NCBI GenBank assembly: GCA_032622095.1 | Contig: CP136066.1 | Location: 104,801,319 to 104,865,318, forward strand | DNA: 64,000 nucleotides | From: Siphonodentalium dalli | Lineage: Eukaryota; Mollusca; Scaphopoda; Gadilida; Siphonodentaliidae | Direction of reading: 5' to 3' | Shown: positions 45,452-56,594 of the stretch, one piece after another | How positions within the stretch are numbered: the first letter of the stretch is position 1 | Layout of the letters: each line of letters starts with the position of its first letter | Notes under the pieces: model-generated | Told to the model about the DNA's origin: nothing | Seen by the model: only the letters and a program-made list of their open reading frames with translations | The model's database searches: none | Position numbers and translations under genes: made by a program

Positions 45452-45954
45452 GTTTATTGCACACTCTGAGATTGTAGCTTGTACTATACTAAAATTTAGG
45501 ACTATATTGTTTATTTAATGCACAAACGTGTGCTTAATGTAGACTATACATAATAATTTAATTAAGAAATTGTCTGCTACGGTTGACGTCGCCAATGACG
45601 TTGTTGACGTAATCGGTTTGTATTGTTTCAAGAACAATACACAATTGTTTATTGAACGTTTTGAAATCTTCTGTATTTTGCTGTATTTCGCACAAATAAT
45701 CCATTGAGTGTGCAATAAATTATCACCTCAGCTTAAGAAGATAGTGCACATGTTCATGTTAATGTTCATGTTCGGGTTTCGTGTGATTATTTCTACGCGC
45801 GATATGATTATCGATGGGCTTGGTTGACAATGATAAATAGGGAATGACAGTTGTTTTGCAATAGGAAATTAATTCGCATTGGATGCGGGGGTTTTCGGTT
45901 GTGTGTTTCTGACATATGAATTTAGATCGGAGCTAATCATGAAACCACTAATTC

Positions 45955-46110
45955 ATCATTTTGGAATCAATTATTGCGGGATACAATAAAACAAAATTTA
46001 AATAAATAAATACAAAAGCAAAAAACAGAAACAAAAGAAAAAGAAATACATAAAAAAAGAAGATAACAGAAAAATCTCTCAAATTAATATTGAGACAAAA
46101 CGAATAATTG
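45955..46110. repeat. A-rich low-complexity stretch
   Basis: Runs of AAATAAATAAATAC and AAAAAGAAATACATAAAAAA. No function is inferred. Confidence 0.6.
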
Positions 46111-46239
46111 TGGTACAAGCACGGGTACAAAATAAGGTCCGATAAAAATGACTGGAAATTTGTTAAATGTGACCACTAAATTGTGTGGACAATAATTTCC
46201 AATAACTTCAATCACGCCGAGAGTTGGTTACAATCTTTC

Positions 46240-46640
46240 TAATTGACTTATTGGACATTCCCAAGTCCGCGACGTTACATATATATTGTAGCCCCACCTG
46301 TATCCCTCTCTCCCCAATGGATTGAAATTTTCCAACTGTATGGTACCTCATTCTTTCTAGATGCTGTAAACTTCCCAACTGACATCCACTATAATAATGG
46401 TTCGAATGGTTTCAAACTGATGACCATTCAGCCCAAACATTTGTCAGAAATAGGAAAACATTCCAATTATGTTATAAAAACAATACATTTCCTGGTCCGA
46501 AAATCACAGAATTAAAACAAATTCAATCTATTTTTCTCAGGTACAACCATGCCATTTTCAAATGCTAAAAGTTTGACCAGAGATAGTGCTGCAACACCAA
46601 ATCCAAGTTCGTGATGAGTATTTTCGAAATTCCAACTTTA
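46240..46640 (+). repeat. TTGGAAA-motif fragment of the hAT-like family
   Basis: CCCCAATGGATTGAAATTTT, TTCCAACTGTATGG and ACTTTAAAACACCCCGTTTG align in kind with the interiors of the elements at 37663 and 56595. Ends not visible. Confidence 0.4.
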
Positions 46641-46723
46641 AAACACCCCGTTTGATTTAAACTTGAGACACATGCAGTCTAAGTTTAACGGTGGTCGGAC
46701 CAGCACAAATTATAACGATCGGC

Positions 46724-47802
46724 TATAATAAAGAGCGTCCATGTGTTCGTTTCCCAAAATTGGTTGATACTAAAGTTCACACATGTGATCAATTATTATG
46801 GTTTGTATAATTATAAAACTGAAAGATACTTTTATTGATTTTCGTGATACCTGTGCCATGCACATGCCCCTGGGGAAATTACCAGATATACCAATATATA
46901 CTATAACAGTGACAAGGTTCACAAGTCCGATTTTGGGAAAAAACACACCATCTATCATATTCCTCATAGATTCTCAAAATCTTTCTTCTCAGTCACAATA
47001 TTTTCATTGTGTCTTATTGGCCATGAAATTTCCTTCTTTTGATGTTTAATTCGATAGTACCAAACGAAGGGAAGTCGAGATATCCTATCGAAAACTATCA
47101 AAACCTTCCGACGAAAAGCGGTCGTCAGTTTCCCTGTCCGGTAAGTAGTAATTATACACATGTATACCAATTCAATTATTACGATCGCAATTGCCGAACT
47201 TGCGAATTCCCCGTATGATATGTCGACTTCGCTTAAATTGACTTCATCAAGTTATATATCAAACGAAAGAAATGTTAATGCACAATAACATACACTGGAG
47301 CATATTTTGGCTGAGTAGACAATGTTTTAGAATTATTGAGGATAGCAGGCGGACAGGGGGACCGACGACCCGTTTTACTCCCAAATTTCCAGTAGATATT
47401 GCAAGTTTTCGGTACGATGTCTCGATTTCCCTATGTTGGATTCTATGAAATTATACATCAAAAGAATGGAAATGTCATTGCCAATAAGAAACACTGAAAT
47501 ATATTGTGACTGAGTTGAATAATTTTTAGAAACTATGAGGAATATGAAAGATGGTGTGTTTTTCCCAAAATCGGATTTGTGGACCTTGTCACTGGTATAG
47601 TATATTTATTGGTTTCGCTGCTATTTTTCCCCAGGGTCCTGTGGTGTCATTCGCATGGAAATTGCCTTCGAGAGTTTTGACTATAAAACGGTACCAATCG
47701 GACCGTTCATCATGTCAGATTGAACGAGGGTTCTTTCAGTTGATGCATTTAATTAAATGTAATTGTCCATGATGATTGGTGACAAGAACGTGCTCTTTAT
47801 TT
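46724..47802. repeat. foldback element with tandem internal units, about 1.08 kb
   Basis: The outer ends are ATAATAAAGAGCGT and CGTGCTCTTTAT. The left arm to about 47095 is matched in reverse by about 47405-47802; for example GTCCGATTTTGGGAAAAAAC at 46926 faces TTTTTCCCAAAATCGGATTT. The unit AAATTGACTTCATCAAGTT... at 47232 is repeated directly about 200 bp further right. No ORF. Confidence 0.6.
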
Positions 47803-49375
47803 GCCTCTTATTTCACCAGGAGAACCCATATTACACTGATCGACTTCCTACACGCGGGAACATGCATGGCTGGAGGTTAATTCTCGATAATTTCAGATTA
47901 ATGTCGCAGTGGCGACACATGGATGATTAATAGAATGAACCCTAACAACTATCATGTCAGAAAAATGAGCCCATCATCACGTCCGGTATTGGAAAAAAAC
48001 ATTTCCTTTCTTGTCTGCAAACATTTAACTAGTTGCTAAAGTGAAAATTTATATGGACGAAACTGGCAGATTTAGGCCAAACTGCATAGTCTTGTTAATC
48101 TCTCACAATAACCAACTCATAATATAGGCTACATATCAATTCGACAACAACGTTACTTTGTCAAATCTTAAATCATGGGATTCAAGATGCGGACACATTA
48201 TACATGAAGCAACAACAACATATCTTGAATTGATTACATAAAATTAAAACTCCTCTAATGTGATCACTGCGTATATCCGCCACCGGAAATTATGCAGGAC
48301 AATTTCAATTGTTTACGCAATATGCCGATATTTTTTTGCCGAATATTCGTGATTGTTAAAAACCAGGACCCGTGAGGAAGATAAAATCAATCCGAATAAT
48401 AGTAGAGTATGCTATACTTCTAAAATATAATATCTATACATTCTGGATATAAAGTACGTCCTCAGAAATCACGATTATCAGGTTAAATTATACGGATCGT
48501 CTGCAACTTAGTCTGATAAACACCGATTTTCTTATATCTAAAACGTCTGTATGTTTACACATTGCTATGCACATGACGTAAGAAAGGTCCACAATGATTT
48601 ACATAGCACCAAACATGAGTTTTTCGGCTGTTAGTTAATATTATTGGCGAAAGACATAATTATTTGGTGCACGGCGAATTGCAGGAGCACTGTCGTGCAA
48701 ACTGCAACTCGCAAGTTCTGTTACTGTAAGGCATATTTCAAGCTCAAAACATTATCTGTCAATTGTAAGCAAATAATTGGGTCAAAATGCATGGGAGTCA
48801 TATCATTACACAATATTATGGTGACGATTGCGCAATTTTGTTGCTTTCCTGCTCATTGGAACACCACGTGTATGCCCATTCAATGGTGACTTATTTTTTA
48901 GCTTTAAAATCACACCAAAGGGGTTATAATCAGAAATCTAGTTGGCATGATAAATTTGAAGGTCCTCTTTGAAATTTAACACAAACTGTCATATTTGGCG
49001 ATGGTTATGATACATATTTCGCCGAAACGCCAAACAATGAAATGAGCATTAGTGATTATAGACATCCCATTTACTAATGTTCTGAGTCAATCTTAGTTTA
49101 CACCAAGTCTGACTTCACAACAAGCACTGGTTAGTAACTCACTCCACGCCAACAATGGTTTTATAAATATAAAATAAATATGCTGCGAACTATGTGAATT
49201 ATGTCTTGGTGTCATTATAAATGTCATCATTGTAACATATGCATTAAATAGATGTAGCTCGATAAAAGGAGCAAGCAGATATGCAAAACATATTTATTTG
49301 TGATAAAACCTCACTTTCAAGATTATGTATTCCCCACGATAATTTTGGAGACCTATTGTAATCGCGCGTCCGTTC
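47803..49375. other. no recognisable feature
   Basis: Unique AT-rich sequence, as far as I can see. Confidence 0.4.
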
Positions 49376-49830
49376 GTGCGTCCGTCCGATTTCTTGTCAG
49401 GTTGTTAACACCAGTTCGAATTATACGATCGAAACGACACTTCGTATGAAGAACAGCAATTACTATTATTTGGGTCAATTTCAATTATGGTTCTAGTCCG
49501 ATACATATAAATTGTTATATTCATGTTATCCGGATAATAACTCCGGTGAATAATATCCTATCGGAACGAAACTTGGTACGAGTAACAAACATTACATTAT
49601 TGAGGTCGAGTTCCAATATCGTTCCGGCAGATGAATTTTATTAGAGCTATAGTCCTTATCATACGTGTATCATACATGTACCTATAAATTGCCATTTTCG
49701 TATTGTCCGGATAATTCCAGTTAATGTCACTTAATCCCAACTAAACTTGACATCAGGAATATCCATCATTTGTTCAAGTCAACTTTTAATGTGGTTCAGA
49801 TCTACTGCATTTTTGACGGAGCTATCTCCT
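49376..49830 (+). repeat. degenerate tandem repeat (about 130-160 bp units)
   Basis: After GCGTCCGTTCGTGCGTCCGT, three related units follow, with phrases such as CGATCGAAACGACACTTCGT, GGAACGAAACTTGGTACGAG and CATTTTTGACGGAGCTAT, and the repeated TTATCCGGATAA/TTGTCCGGATAA. Similar degenerate repeats are, from general experience, common in bivalve DNA. It ends just before the LINE fragment. Confidence 0.5.
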
Positions 49831-50005
49831 TTTTTCGACTATAAAAATATAAACTGATTACACTTAGAATCTGCCGATTATTATTCCATCATGAAAAAAT
49901 TCCACACACATTGTGTTATTCTGAGATTGTGTCTCATATGGTTGATGTAGCACACTTGGCGACATGGTTCCGTGACTTCTTGATTTATGTATCTTCAGGT
50001 TATAC

Positions 50006-51733
50006 TTGTATATAGTTTTATATCCGCATATATCACACCCACTGCAACATGGATTTCAAAAGGGGGTTAGCTGCCTCGCGTCGTCCTTCATAATCCAGGA
50101 AAGTATCGCCTTCACGGCCGAAAATCACAGCCCACTGTTTGCTTGTTTTTTAGATGTCCGTAAAGCATTTGACACAGTTTGGATTCACGGTCTCCTGCTC
50201 AAACTCTATCAACGTGGATTCACTGGAAAAATATGGCATATAATCAGTTCTCTGTTAAGTGGAATAAAATGCTCTGTTCAATTTAATGGTTCGATTTCGC
50301 GATACGTCGATATACAACAGGGAACACGTCAAGGAAGTATACTCGCCCCCTTATTTTACATGATCTTCATCGATGAACTAATTTTCCAACTTGAAAACAG
50401 TCACCATGGTTTGCGCGTCGGTTCTGCGTGTTGCGCATCGCCAACTCAAGCCGACGATATGACTCTCTTGTCTCTAACTTCTTCTGGTCTCCAAACTTTG
50501 TGTGACCTATGCAGCTCATACAGTAAAAAATGGAGATTTAAATACAACCAGGATAAATGCAAAGTAGTCATTTTTAATGAACCATCTTCCTTACAAAAGT
50601 CCCGAGAAACAGTAGTTTGGATTGTAAATGATGAACCCGTGTCGGTATCAGATCAGGTCACACACCTTGGAATCCCATTACAAAACATTAACATGGGCAA
50701 CCATCTGACTGACCACATTTGCAACAAAATACGCTCTACGTATCTCATGTTAAGTAACGCTGGTATGTATGCCGGTGGCATAACACCCCTCAGCTCAAAC
50801 ACTTTGTACAACACTGTAGTTTTACCCAAAGGCCTATACGGGTCTGAATTCCTTTGCGGCATATCTTTGACAAATGAAAACTCGTTGGAAAAAGTTCACA
50901 GGTTTTGCTTAAAACAAATTCAAGGACTCCCTTATAGAGCGCGCACAGATGTGGTACAAGGCTTACTTGGACTATGCCCTCTATCAGCAGTTATCGACAA
51001 GAGAAAACTTAGTCTGCTTGGGTCTCTTTGCAGGACGGCACATGAAAAGACATCGAAAACGATTTTCATGTTCCGTCTTAAGAGTCACCTTCAACAATCT
51101 AATTGTAATGCATCGTTTATTTCAGAAATCATTAAAATCCTTGACAACTATAACCTCACATCCTATCTAACATCGTTTCTAGAAGAAGGACACTTCCCAT
51201 CCAAGGAGGCATGGAAATCCCTCATAGTAACAGAAATCAAACAAGCAAACGAGCAGTCATGGCAGACACGATTACGCAATGAACATGCCCTAGTCCCATT
51301 CGCAAATAATCATAGTTCACTGTCAATTTCACCTCTTTGGCTAGCATGTAGAAGCTATCCTCAACATAAGCTTGAATTTCTAGAAATAGCCAAAATCCTG
51401 GCCCGGGCCTTGTCCCCAGTACACGGAAAGTGTCAGATATGTCATAAACTCTTTGAAAACGAAATCGAACATGCAATCCTCTTATGTTCCGCCTTTGCCG
51501 AGACAAGAATCGAAATATGGTTCAATGTCATAGAGGACTTCGGTATACCTTGTTTCTTATATATTGACAACTTGAGCCCCGTAGATCAGTTGATGATATT
51601 TCTTGCTTGCATTCCGCCACCCATGCGGGACCTCGTAAATGATATTAAGCAATTTACCATGTTTCTTGTTCGAAATTCATTTAAACTGTGGAAAATGTAT
51701 ACGGATCTGATCCGGTTAGAATCTATCGACTAA
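50006..51733 (+). CDS. LINE reverse transcriptase (ORF2 fragment, intact frame)
   Basis: 575 codons without a stop. The reverse transcriptase motifs are in order: QHGF (14-17), motif A FLDVRKAFDTVW (48-59, catalytic D50), motif B QQGTRQGSILAPL (104-116), motif C QADDM (148-152, catalytic D150 and D151, with QADD where YADD is usual), motif D KKWRFKYNQDKC (164-175) and motif E HLGI (210-213). The C-terminal CQICHKLFENEIEHAILLC (about 476-494) is a CX2CX9HX4C zinc motif. The enzyme copies element RNA at a nicked target. The apurinic endonuclease and the first fingers segment are absent, so the copy is 5'-truncated near 50000 and the ATG at 50006 is only the first in frame. The long clean frame implies a recent insertion. 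The clade is not assigned. Confidence 0.85.
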   Translation: MYIVLYPHISHPLQHGFQKGVSCLASSFIIQESIAFTAENHSPLFACFLDVRKAFDTVWIHGLLLKLYQRGFTGKIWHIISSLLSGIKCSVQFNGSISRYVDIQQGTRQGSILAPLFYMIFIDELIFQLENSHHGLRVGSACCASPTQADDMTLLSLTSSGLQTLCDLCSSYSKKWRFKYNQDKCKVVIFNEPSSLQKSRETVVWIVNDEPVSVSDQVTHLGIPLQNINMGNHLTDHICNKIRSTYLMLSNAGMYAGGITPLSSNTLYNTVVLPKGLYGSEFLCGISLTNENSLEKVHRFCLKQIQGLPYRARTDVVQGLLGLCPLSAVIDKRKLSLLGSLCRTAHEKTSKTIFMFRLKSHLQQSNCNASFISEIIKILDNYNLTSYLTSFLEEGHFPSKEAWKSLIVTEIKQANEQSWQTRLRNEHALVPFANNHSSLSISPLWLACRSYPQHKLEFLEIAKILARALSPVHGKCQICHKLFENEIEHAILLCSAFAETRIEIWFNVIEDFGIPCFLYIDNLSPVDQLMIFLACIPPPMRDLVNDIKQFTMFLVRNSFKLWKMYTDLIRLESID

Positions 51734-52134
51734 ATGGATCACTTGTAAACCGCTCACGAACCGCTCTGCTCGAAGACAGAAACAATATATACATAATTAA
51801 TTTGTATATAGTAGCATCTAACTAAACATGATATACACATGTACTTTATAACGAAAATAAAGCTATATCGCAGACAACTCAGTCTCGCTCCATTCGACAG
51901 ATACTCGTATACTTATCCAGTTGAAGTGTTTCGTGAAATCAGAAATACACGAGGCCTACAGATGTAATGTTTATACCTCATTGAATTTGTATTGCGCATA
52001 TTTTGTGTATAAAACCATGTGATATATTGATGTTTATTTTTTGTCAACTATGTTGAAACACTAATCTTGTGTATGATGCATAATGTTTAAACTCTCCGTT
52101 TGCGGAGGAAATAAAGGTATATATATATATATAT
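51734..52134 (+). other. LINE 3' untranslated region and (TA)n tail
   Basis: The sequence downstream of the reverse transcriptase stop ends with CGGAGGAAATAAAGG (AATAAA at 52110-52115) followed by (TA)n at 52118-52134. This is the expected 3' terminus of a LINE insertion. An earlier AATAAAG lies at 51857. Confidence 0.65.
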
Positions 52135-52831
52135 CACATGTTGTTTCGACGTCCACCTGAACAGACTCTTCTACGGGTGCGATCTCAAATGATGACAATT
52201 TGGACAGAATGAATACGTCGTTCGCAATTTGTGCCATTTATACATGCACACAGTACATGTAAACGCGCTTTGAACGGACATCACGATGTGGACATGATGT
52301 TTTCTGATTACTGACCTGAATTACAAATAGGAAGGCATTATAACCCCAGTGCATGAATGATGTGGTAAGCCATTGCTGGTGAAATTATTGGCAGCTACGC
52401 ATGTTTGTTCACGCCCCATGCAGTTCCGGCAAATATTTTTTTAAATATGTTGATGACCCCATCCCTCCCAGCAGCACAGCGCTCCACATAGAGAGCATTT
52501 TGGACTATTCTATTAACGTTTATGTTCGCTGCCGCCCATATGGTGAAATGAGTCGCAATGCCAAAATTATGTCACTTATCCTTGTAGGATAACCACATGC
52601 AAATTCAAGAACCAACTCATTAATCTGCAGATATGCCAATTTAAACAACTGACATTTGTTCAGGATGCAGCAGACCTGGCCGTTTGAAAACTGCAAAAGA
52701 GTCGCATGAAAAGGAAAACAACAATATTGTTCATAAGTTGAACAAATATGAACAAAGATATTGTTTTGATGCATATATTCGTTGACCAGCATCTATGATA
52801 TGAAGGCAAAAATTATACTTAAATTGAATTG
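52135..52831. other. no recognisable feature
   Basis: Unique AT-rich spacer. Frames at 52401-52792 have no motif. Confidence 0.4.
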
Positions 52832-52835
52832 TTAA

Positions 52836-53125
52836 AGGTACTCAATCCGATCAGACGCTCCTAAATTACTATTTATTTGGCTTCGGGCGCGGGGGGGTGG
52901 GGGGTAAACAATATTTGATTCGAGTCGAGGAACCCACCAATCAAAGCTCAGAGTGATTAGATATCGATGTTTGAAATTTGCTGTTTCTATTGTTTGTGGA
53001 CCAGATCTTTTCCAGGACCACGTGCTCAAACGGACAAATTACGGTTGTGAGATGGATAACTCGAAAATCAAGTGGTTACTATTAACAATAATAACCACTT
53101 GATTTTAGAGTTATCCATCTTGTAA
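52836..53125 (+). mobile_element. TTAA-type MITE (family D), copy 2, right end missing
   Basis: TTAA (52832-52835) precedes AGGTACTCAATCCGATCAGA. Then ATTTGATTCGAGTCGAGG and GATGGATAACTC match the copy at 24807. A hairpin at 53051-53122 (AGATGGATAACTC...CAAGTGGTTA against its inverse) and a G-run (52889-52900) are specific to this copy. The right TIR is not seen. Confidence 0.6.
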
Positions 53126-53697
53126 TTTGCCGTATACTAACATCTAAAGTTTGAGTATGATGATGCGCGCGCGGATGCGCTGACAATTGGCAATTGTACC
53201 ACTCCATTACTCGTTGGTATACAATCTCTTCAGGAACACATTGATGACTCAAGAAAACTGAAGAGGGTGTATTAAATAAGAGACGTTGTACCTCTTATTA
53301 TTTTAATTTTCCCGTGCAGGAACGCGCTATCATTGAACAGTACTTCGAGTGCGTTGAACCGTTCAACTCATCGTCGATAATCCACCAAGGCCATAATATA
53401 GCGAACGTATTCAGCGAGTGACTTTGTCAAAATTATTACGCATTATAAATGAAATTGATAAAATTCTAACAGTAGTATAGTATCAAGAAGACAAAATTGG
53501 CAAAATCCCTGCATAATTTCCGGTGTCGGATATACAGAGTGGTGGTACATTTATGAACTGAACTGCTGAAATTCAAAATCACGTTGGGAATGTTCGGTTA
53601 ATGTGTTCAACAAACAACTTACGGTCGTTTTTTTAGTTTATCGCCTGAGCGTGCCGTCCAAAAGTACTAAATATATAGGAATCGCACGTGTAAGATA
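53126..53697. other. no recognisable feature
   Basis: Nothing could be supported. Confidence 0.35.
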
Positions 53698-54014
53698 GGT
53701 TTCGCAAACTCACGGATATCAGTTACGATTACGGTTAGGGTACTACGTCAGACAATTCTAACAGAAGCCGTGATGTCCCAACCGGCAAAATGGATGTGGT
53801 ATCTATTTCTTCGGTTTGTACCAAAAACACTCAGTCAACTAGGTTTGTTGTCTCTGACATATGTCATATATCACGCCTCTGACATTAATTGGCCGATTGC
53901 ATGAGTACGCGTTGTGCCTAATCTGGTAGATAGTGTAATGCGAAAATCTCAATGGGGACGATTATTCACCCATTGCAATGCCAATAATTATAATCATGGT
54001 TTTTTTGCGAAACG
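53698..54014 (+). repeat. dispersed repeat E, copy 2
   Basis: It starts GGTTTCGCAAACTCAC and ends TTTTTTGCGAAACG. The body aligns with 3982-4340 (TTTCTTCGGTTTGT, TTAATTGGCCGATTG, GAGTACGCGTTGTG), so both copies share orientation and extent. Confidence 0.6.
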
Positions 54015-55256
54015 AATTTTTATTTTAGTCCGACACAAATTTTCGAAAGTGTAGTGATAATTTTTCAGCGTTTAGTGCAAAGCACATTGGCCGAACAATA
54101 TTGTATTCGCTGTTCATGATAATGATTGAGCGATCTATTATCGCTTCGTGCATGAACAGTGAAAAGAGGTCACGCTATTATAGAGCGTGTGTTGTCATTT
54201 CTAGCCAAATCGCCTTGTCCGTAGGTTCAGCCCCAATTTTTTGTTTCAAACATTTGAGTAATGTTATGGATTGACGGTTCAACAACGTAAGGAGATACGT
54301 ATGTTGAAACTATATCTGAGAAACAGATATTCGTATAACGCATGAAATCATGCATATTATAGAAAATTGACGTTGAATTTTGTTGAATAATCATTAATAA
54401 AAGTTAATTGCAACTTTGAAATGTGCGTATCGCACCTTATTTATGAGGTAATAGTTTTATAGTCATTTATATTAAACGCATATAATGTGTCATCGATCAC
54501 GACCATAGTGTATATATTTGAACATGTTATATATGTTAATTTATATTTATATATTATATAGTGTGTGCACAGGTTTGTGTTGCACAATTGATGAATTAGA
54601 ATGAATTTCCGAACATTCGAGCTGCGTTAGAGATGTTGGTTTCGGAAAGCAGGTTTCCATCGTGGTTTCCAAGTGTTTTTTTCGTTGGTTTTTCCTGACC
54701 GCCAACGCAGACAAAGTAGGATGTAATTAACCTATATGTGTGCCCGTCCCTTAACTTGTAAGCATGCATACCAATAAACGCTGACGTCGACCCCTAGTGG
54801 ACTCCGGCGCGGCTTGATGGCAATGATAGTGTTATCGTTATTGGAGAATTGAAAATACTCGTAACTACTAGCGCTGGATGGGTCAGGTTACTACGTTTTC
54901 AGATGTTTGCAGCTTTCAACCAGGAACCAGTCTATCCAACAAGATATATTGAGTGCGCTCAAATAAACAGACACGAGAGTCGCAAAAACAATGACAGACG
55001 ACAACCCGATAGCAATTTTCATTCACTAAGCAGTTATATCAACTTTGAGACGAAAATCATTCATTAAAATGTAATTTTACTTCCATGAACTAGAAATTTA
55101 GACAATTGTTGTTCTATATTATGAGATCGACCAAAGATTATGACTCAATTATCAATCATCGATTCTATTGAAACCATATGTGGATTTGTGGTAACGAAAT
55201 ATATAGTTCAAGTTGCAATCAAAGTGTTGCCAAATGAAGTTTTCCATAAATAATTT
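54015..55256. other. no recognisable gene; possible globin intron
   Basis: AT-rich sequence upstream of the globin exon. I searched by eye for a first globin exon (an A/B helix with a conserved Trp) and found none. Confidence 0.35.
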
Positions 55257-55444
55257 TTGTCTTGTTTCCAAAAGGCCAGAGTGTGCGTGGGGTGTGTTCA
55301 GAGCGATATTTCATTCAAATTGTTGACACATATATACAAGTACACCGCATTTTCGCGCCTGCCACGATGGGGTGTTTTGTTTTTGGTGAACGGTCGACAC
55401 TTGATGGACATATTCATTTCAACAGCCGTTATTCTATCTTGCAG

Positions 55445-55670
55445 ATTATTTGAAACACACCCAGACGTGCAAGATGTGTTCATGCCTTTCCAAGGACTGT
55501 CGACGGAAGAATTGCAGGACAGCGCGCAGTTAAAATCACACGCCTTACGGGTTATGTCGACAGTAGAAAAGGCCGTGTCGAGGCTAGACACGCCGACTCA
55601 ACTGCTGACGATTCTACAAGATTTGGGATCTCGACATGTGATGTACAATGCTAAAGTCGATTATATGGAT
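55445..55670 (+). CDS. globin gene, central exon (globin X-like)
   Basis: A 226-nt exon: one base finishing a split codon, then 75 codons. The acceptor TATCTTGCAG ends at 55444 and the donor GTAAGT starts at 55671. The peptide begins LFETHPDVQDVFMPF (C helix to the CD corner, with the conserved Phe CD1), continues LKSHALRVMSTVEKAVSRLD (E helix; His is distal E7) and ends LGSRHVMYNAKVDYMD (His is proximal F8). The phase-2 start and phase-0 end fit the ancient globin introns B12.2 and about G7.0. LFETHP, LRVMS and EKAVSRLD resemble globin X and related invertebrate globins, which are haem proteins often proposed in redox roles. Sequence upstream of 55445 is intronic. The flanking exons were not found, so it may also be an orphan exon. 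Confidence 0.85.
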
Positions 55671-55833
55671 GTAAGTTCGTTTAATAGAGTTTCTTTGCAA
55701 ACAAACATACACTCTTAAACGCGAGGGCCAAATTGGTCCCATTGGGAAGTAATATTTGCACCTCAAGAGATGCACGATTTTATCCCCTCCTCAAAGTATT
55801 ACGTTGTTTTTGTTTCTTCTCCGGGTGGTTAGC

Positions 55834-56070
55834 ATGCAGCGGAAGAACACTTTAGCGCTCAATTTGGAGGAAAATGCCCCACCCCCGAAGCGTAATAATA
55901 CTACTCTTCGCGAGGTACACATTAGAACTTTCGAGTGGAAAAACATTTCCTCCCCGGGATTAAAATTAGCACTTACTAGAGCTGGTGAAACAGTGCATTG
56001 GTCCATAAACATCGCCAGAAACCTGGATGTGGTTAGCGATTCCTTGAAATACGGAAATATGTTAATATAA
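55834..56070 (+). CDS. unrecognised 78-residue ORF downstream of the globin exon
   Basis: It starts with ATG at 55834, 163 bp after the globin donor site, and ends TAAATAAATATAG. The product is mixed and hydrophilic (RKNTLALNLEENAPPPKRNN, FEWKNISSPGLKLALTRAGE), with a codon mix less AT-rich than its surroundings. It does not look like the G-H helices of a globin. The function is unknown, and it may be non-coding. Confidence 0.25.
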   Translation: MQRKNTLALNLEENAPPPKRNNTTLREVHIRTFEWKNISSPGLKLALTRAGETVHWSINIARNLDVVSDSLKYGNMLI

Positions 56071-56586
56071 ATAAATATAGTATATATATAGCTTGTTAAC
56101 CAGGACTCAGTGGTATAGGACGTTTACGCGTATATTTTGGACCAAATGTTTTGAAAACAAATATGTCGTTATTTTTCTCAAACAGTCATGTTAGCGGTCT
56201 TCGGCTTATCCTAACTATATACTATAGTCAAAGCCACTGTTTGTATCAATTATCAATATTATAATTAATAATGGTGTCGTTTGTTGCTGCATCCCGACCC
56301 ATGTCAATTACGGCTTTTCCGAGGGTATCACCCCCCCCCCCCCCCTTTGGTACGCGGGATTCGTGCCATTTTCAGGCCGTTAATTCGCGAGATTCTTACC
56401 CCGCTTATAGTGGGTATATATTCAGGATTTTTACCCCCGTATTACATGGTATTCGGGATTCAAATAAAAGGGTGGTACACGGCTTTAACGGCGACAAATT
56501 GTGGTATTTGATGGCTAGAATGTCTTTGTGCCTTTTTAGCATGTTGGGGTCTCGTTCTGTTAACCGGGCGCTATAGTTTGCCCATG
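56071..56586. other. no recognisable gene; C-run
   Basis: It contains a long C homopolymer at about 56330-56345 and repeated GCGGGATTC/ATTCGGGATTC and TTTTTACCCC phrases. Nothing else could be supported. Confidence 0.4.
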
Positions 56587-56594
56587 CATGACAA

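Noticed and set aside
49961..49996. TATCTTCAG upstream of the reverse transcriptase as a splice acceptor of a host fusion gene
   Set aside because: No upstream exon or pyrimidine tract supports it; simple 5' truncation of the LINE explains the boundary.
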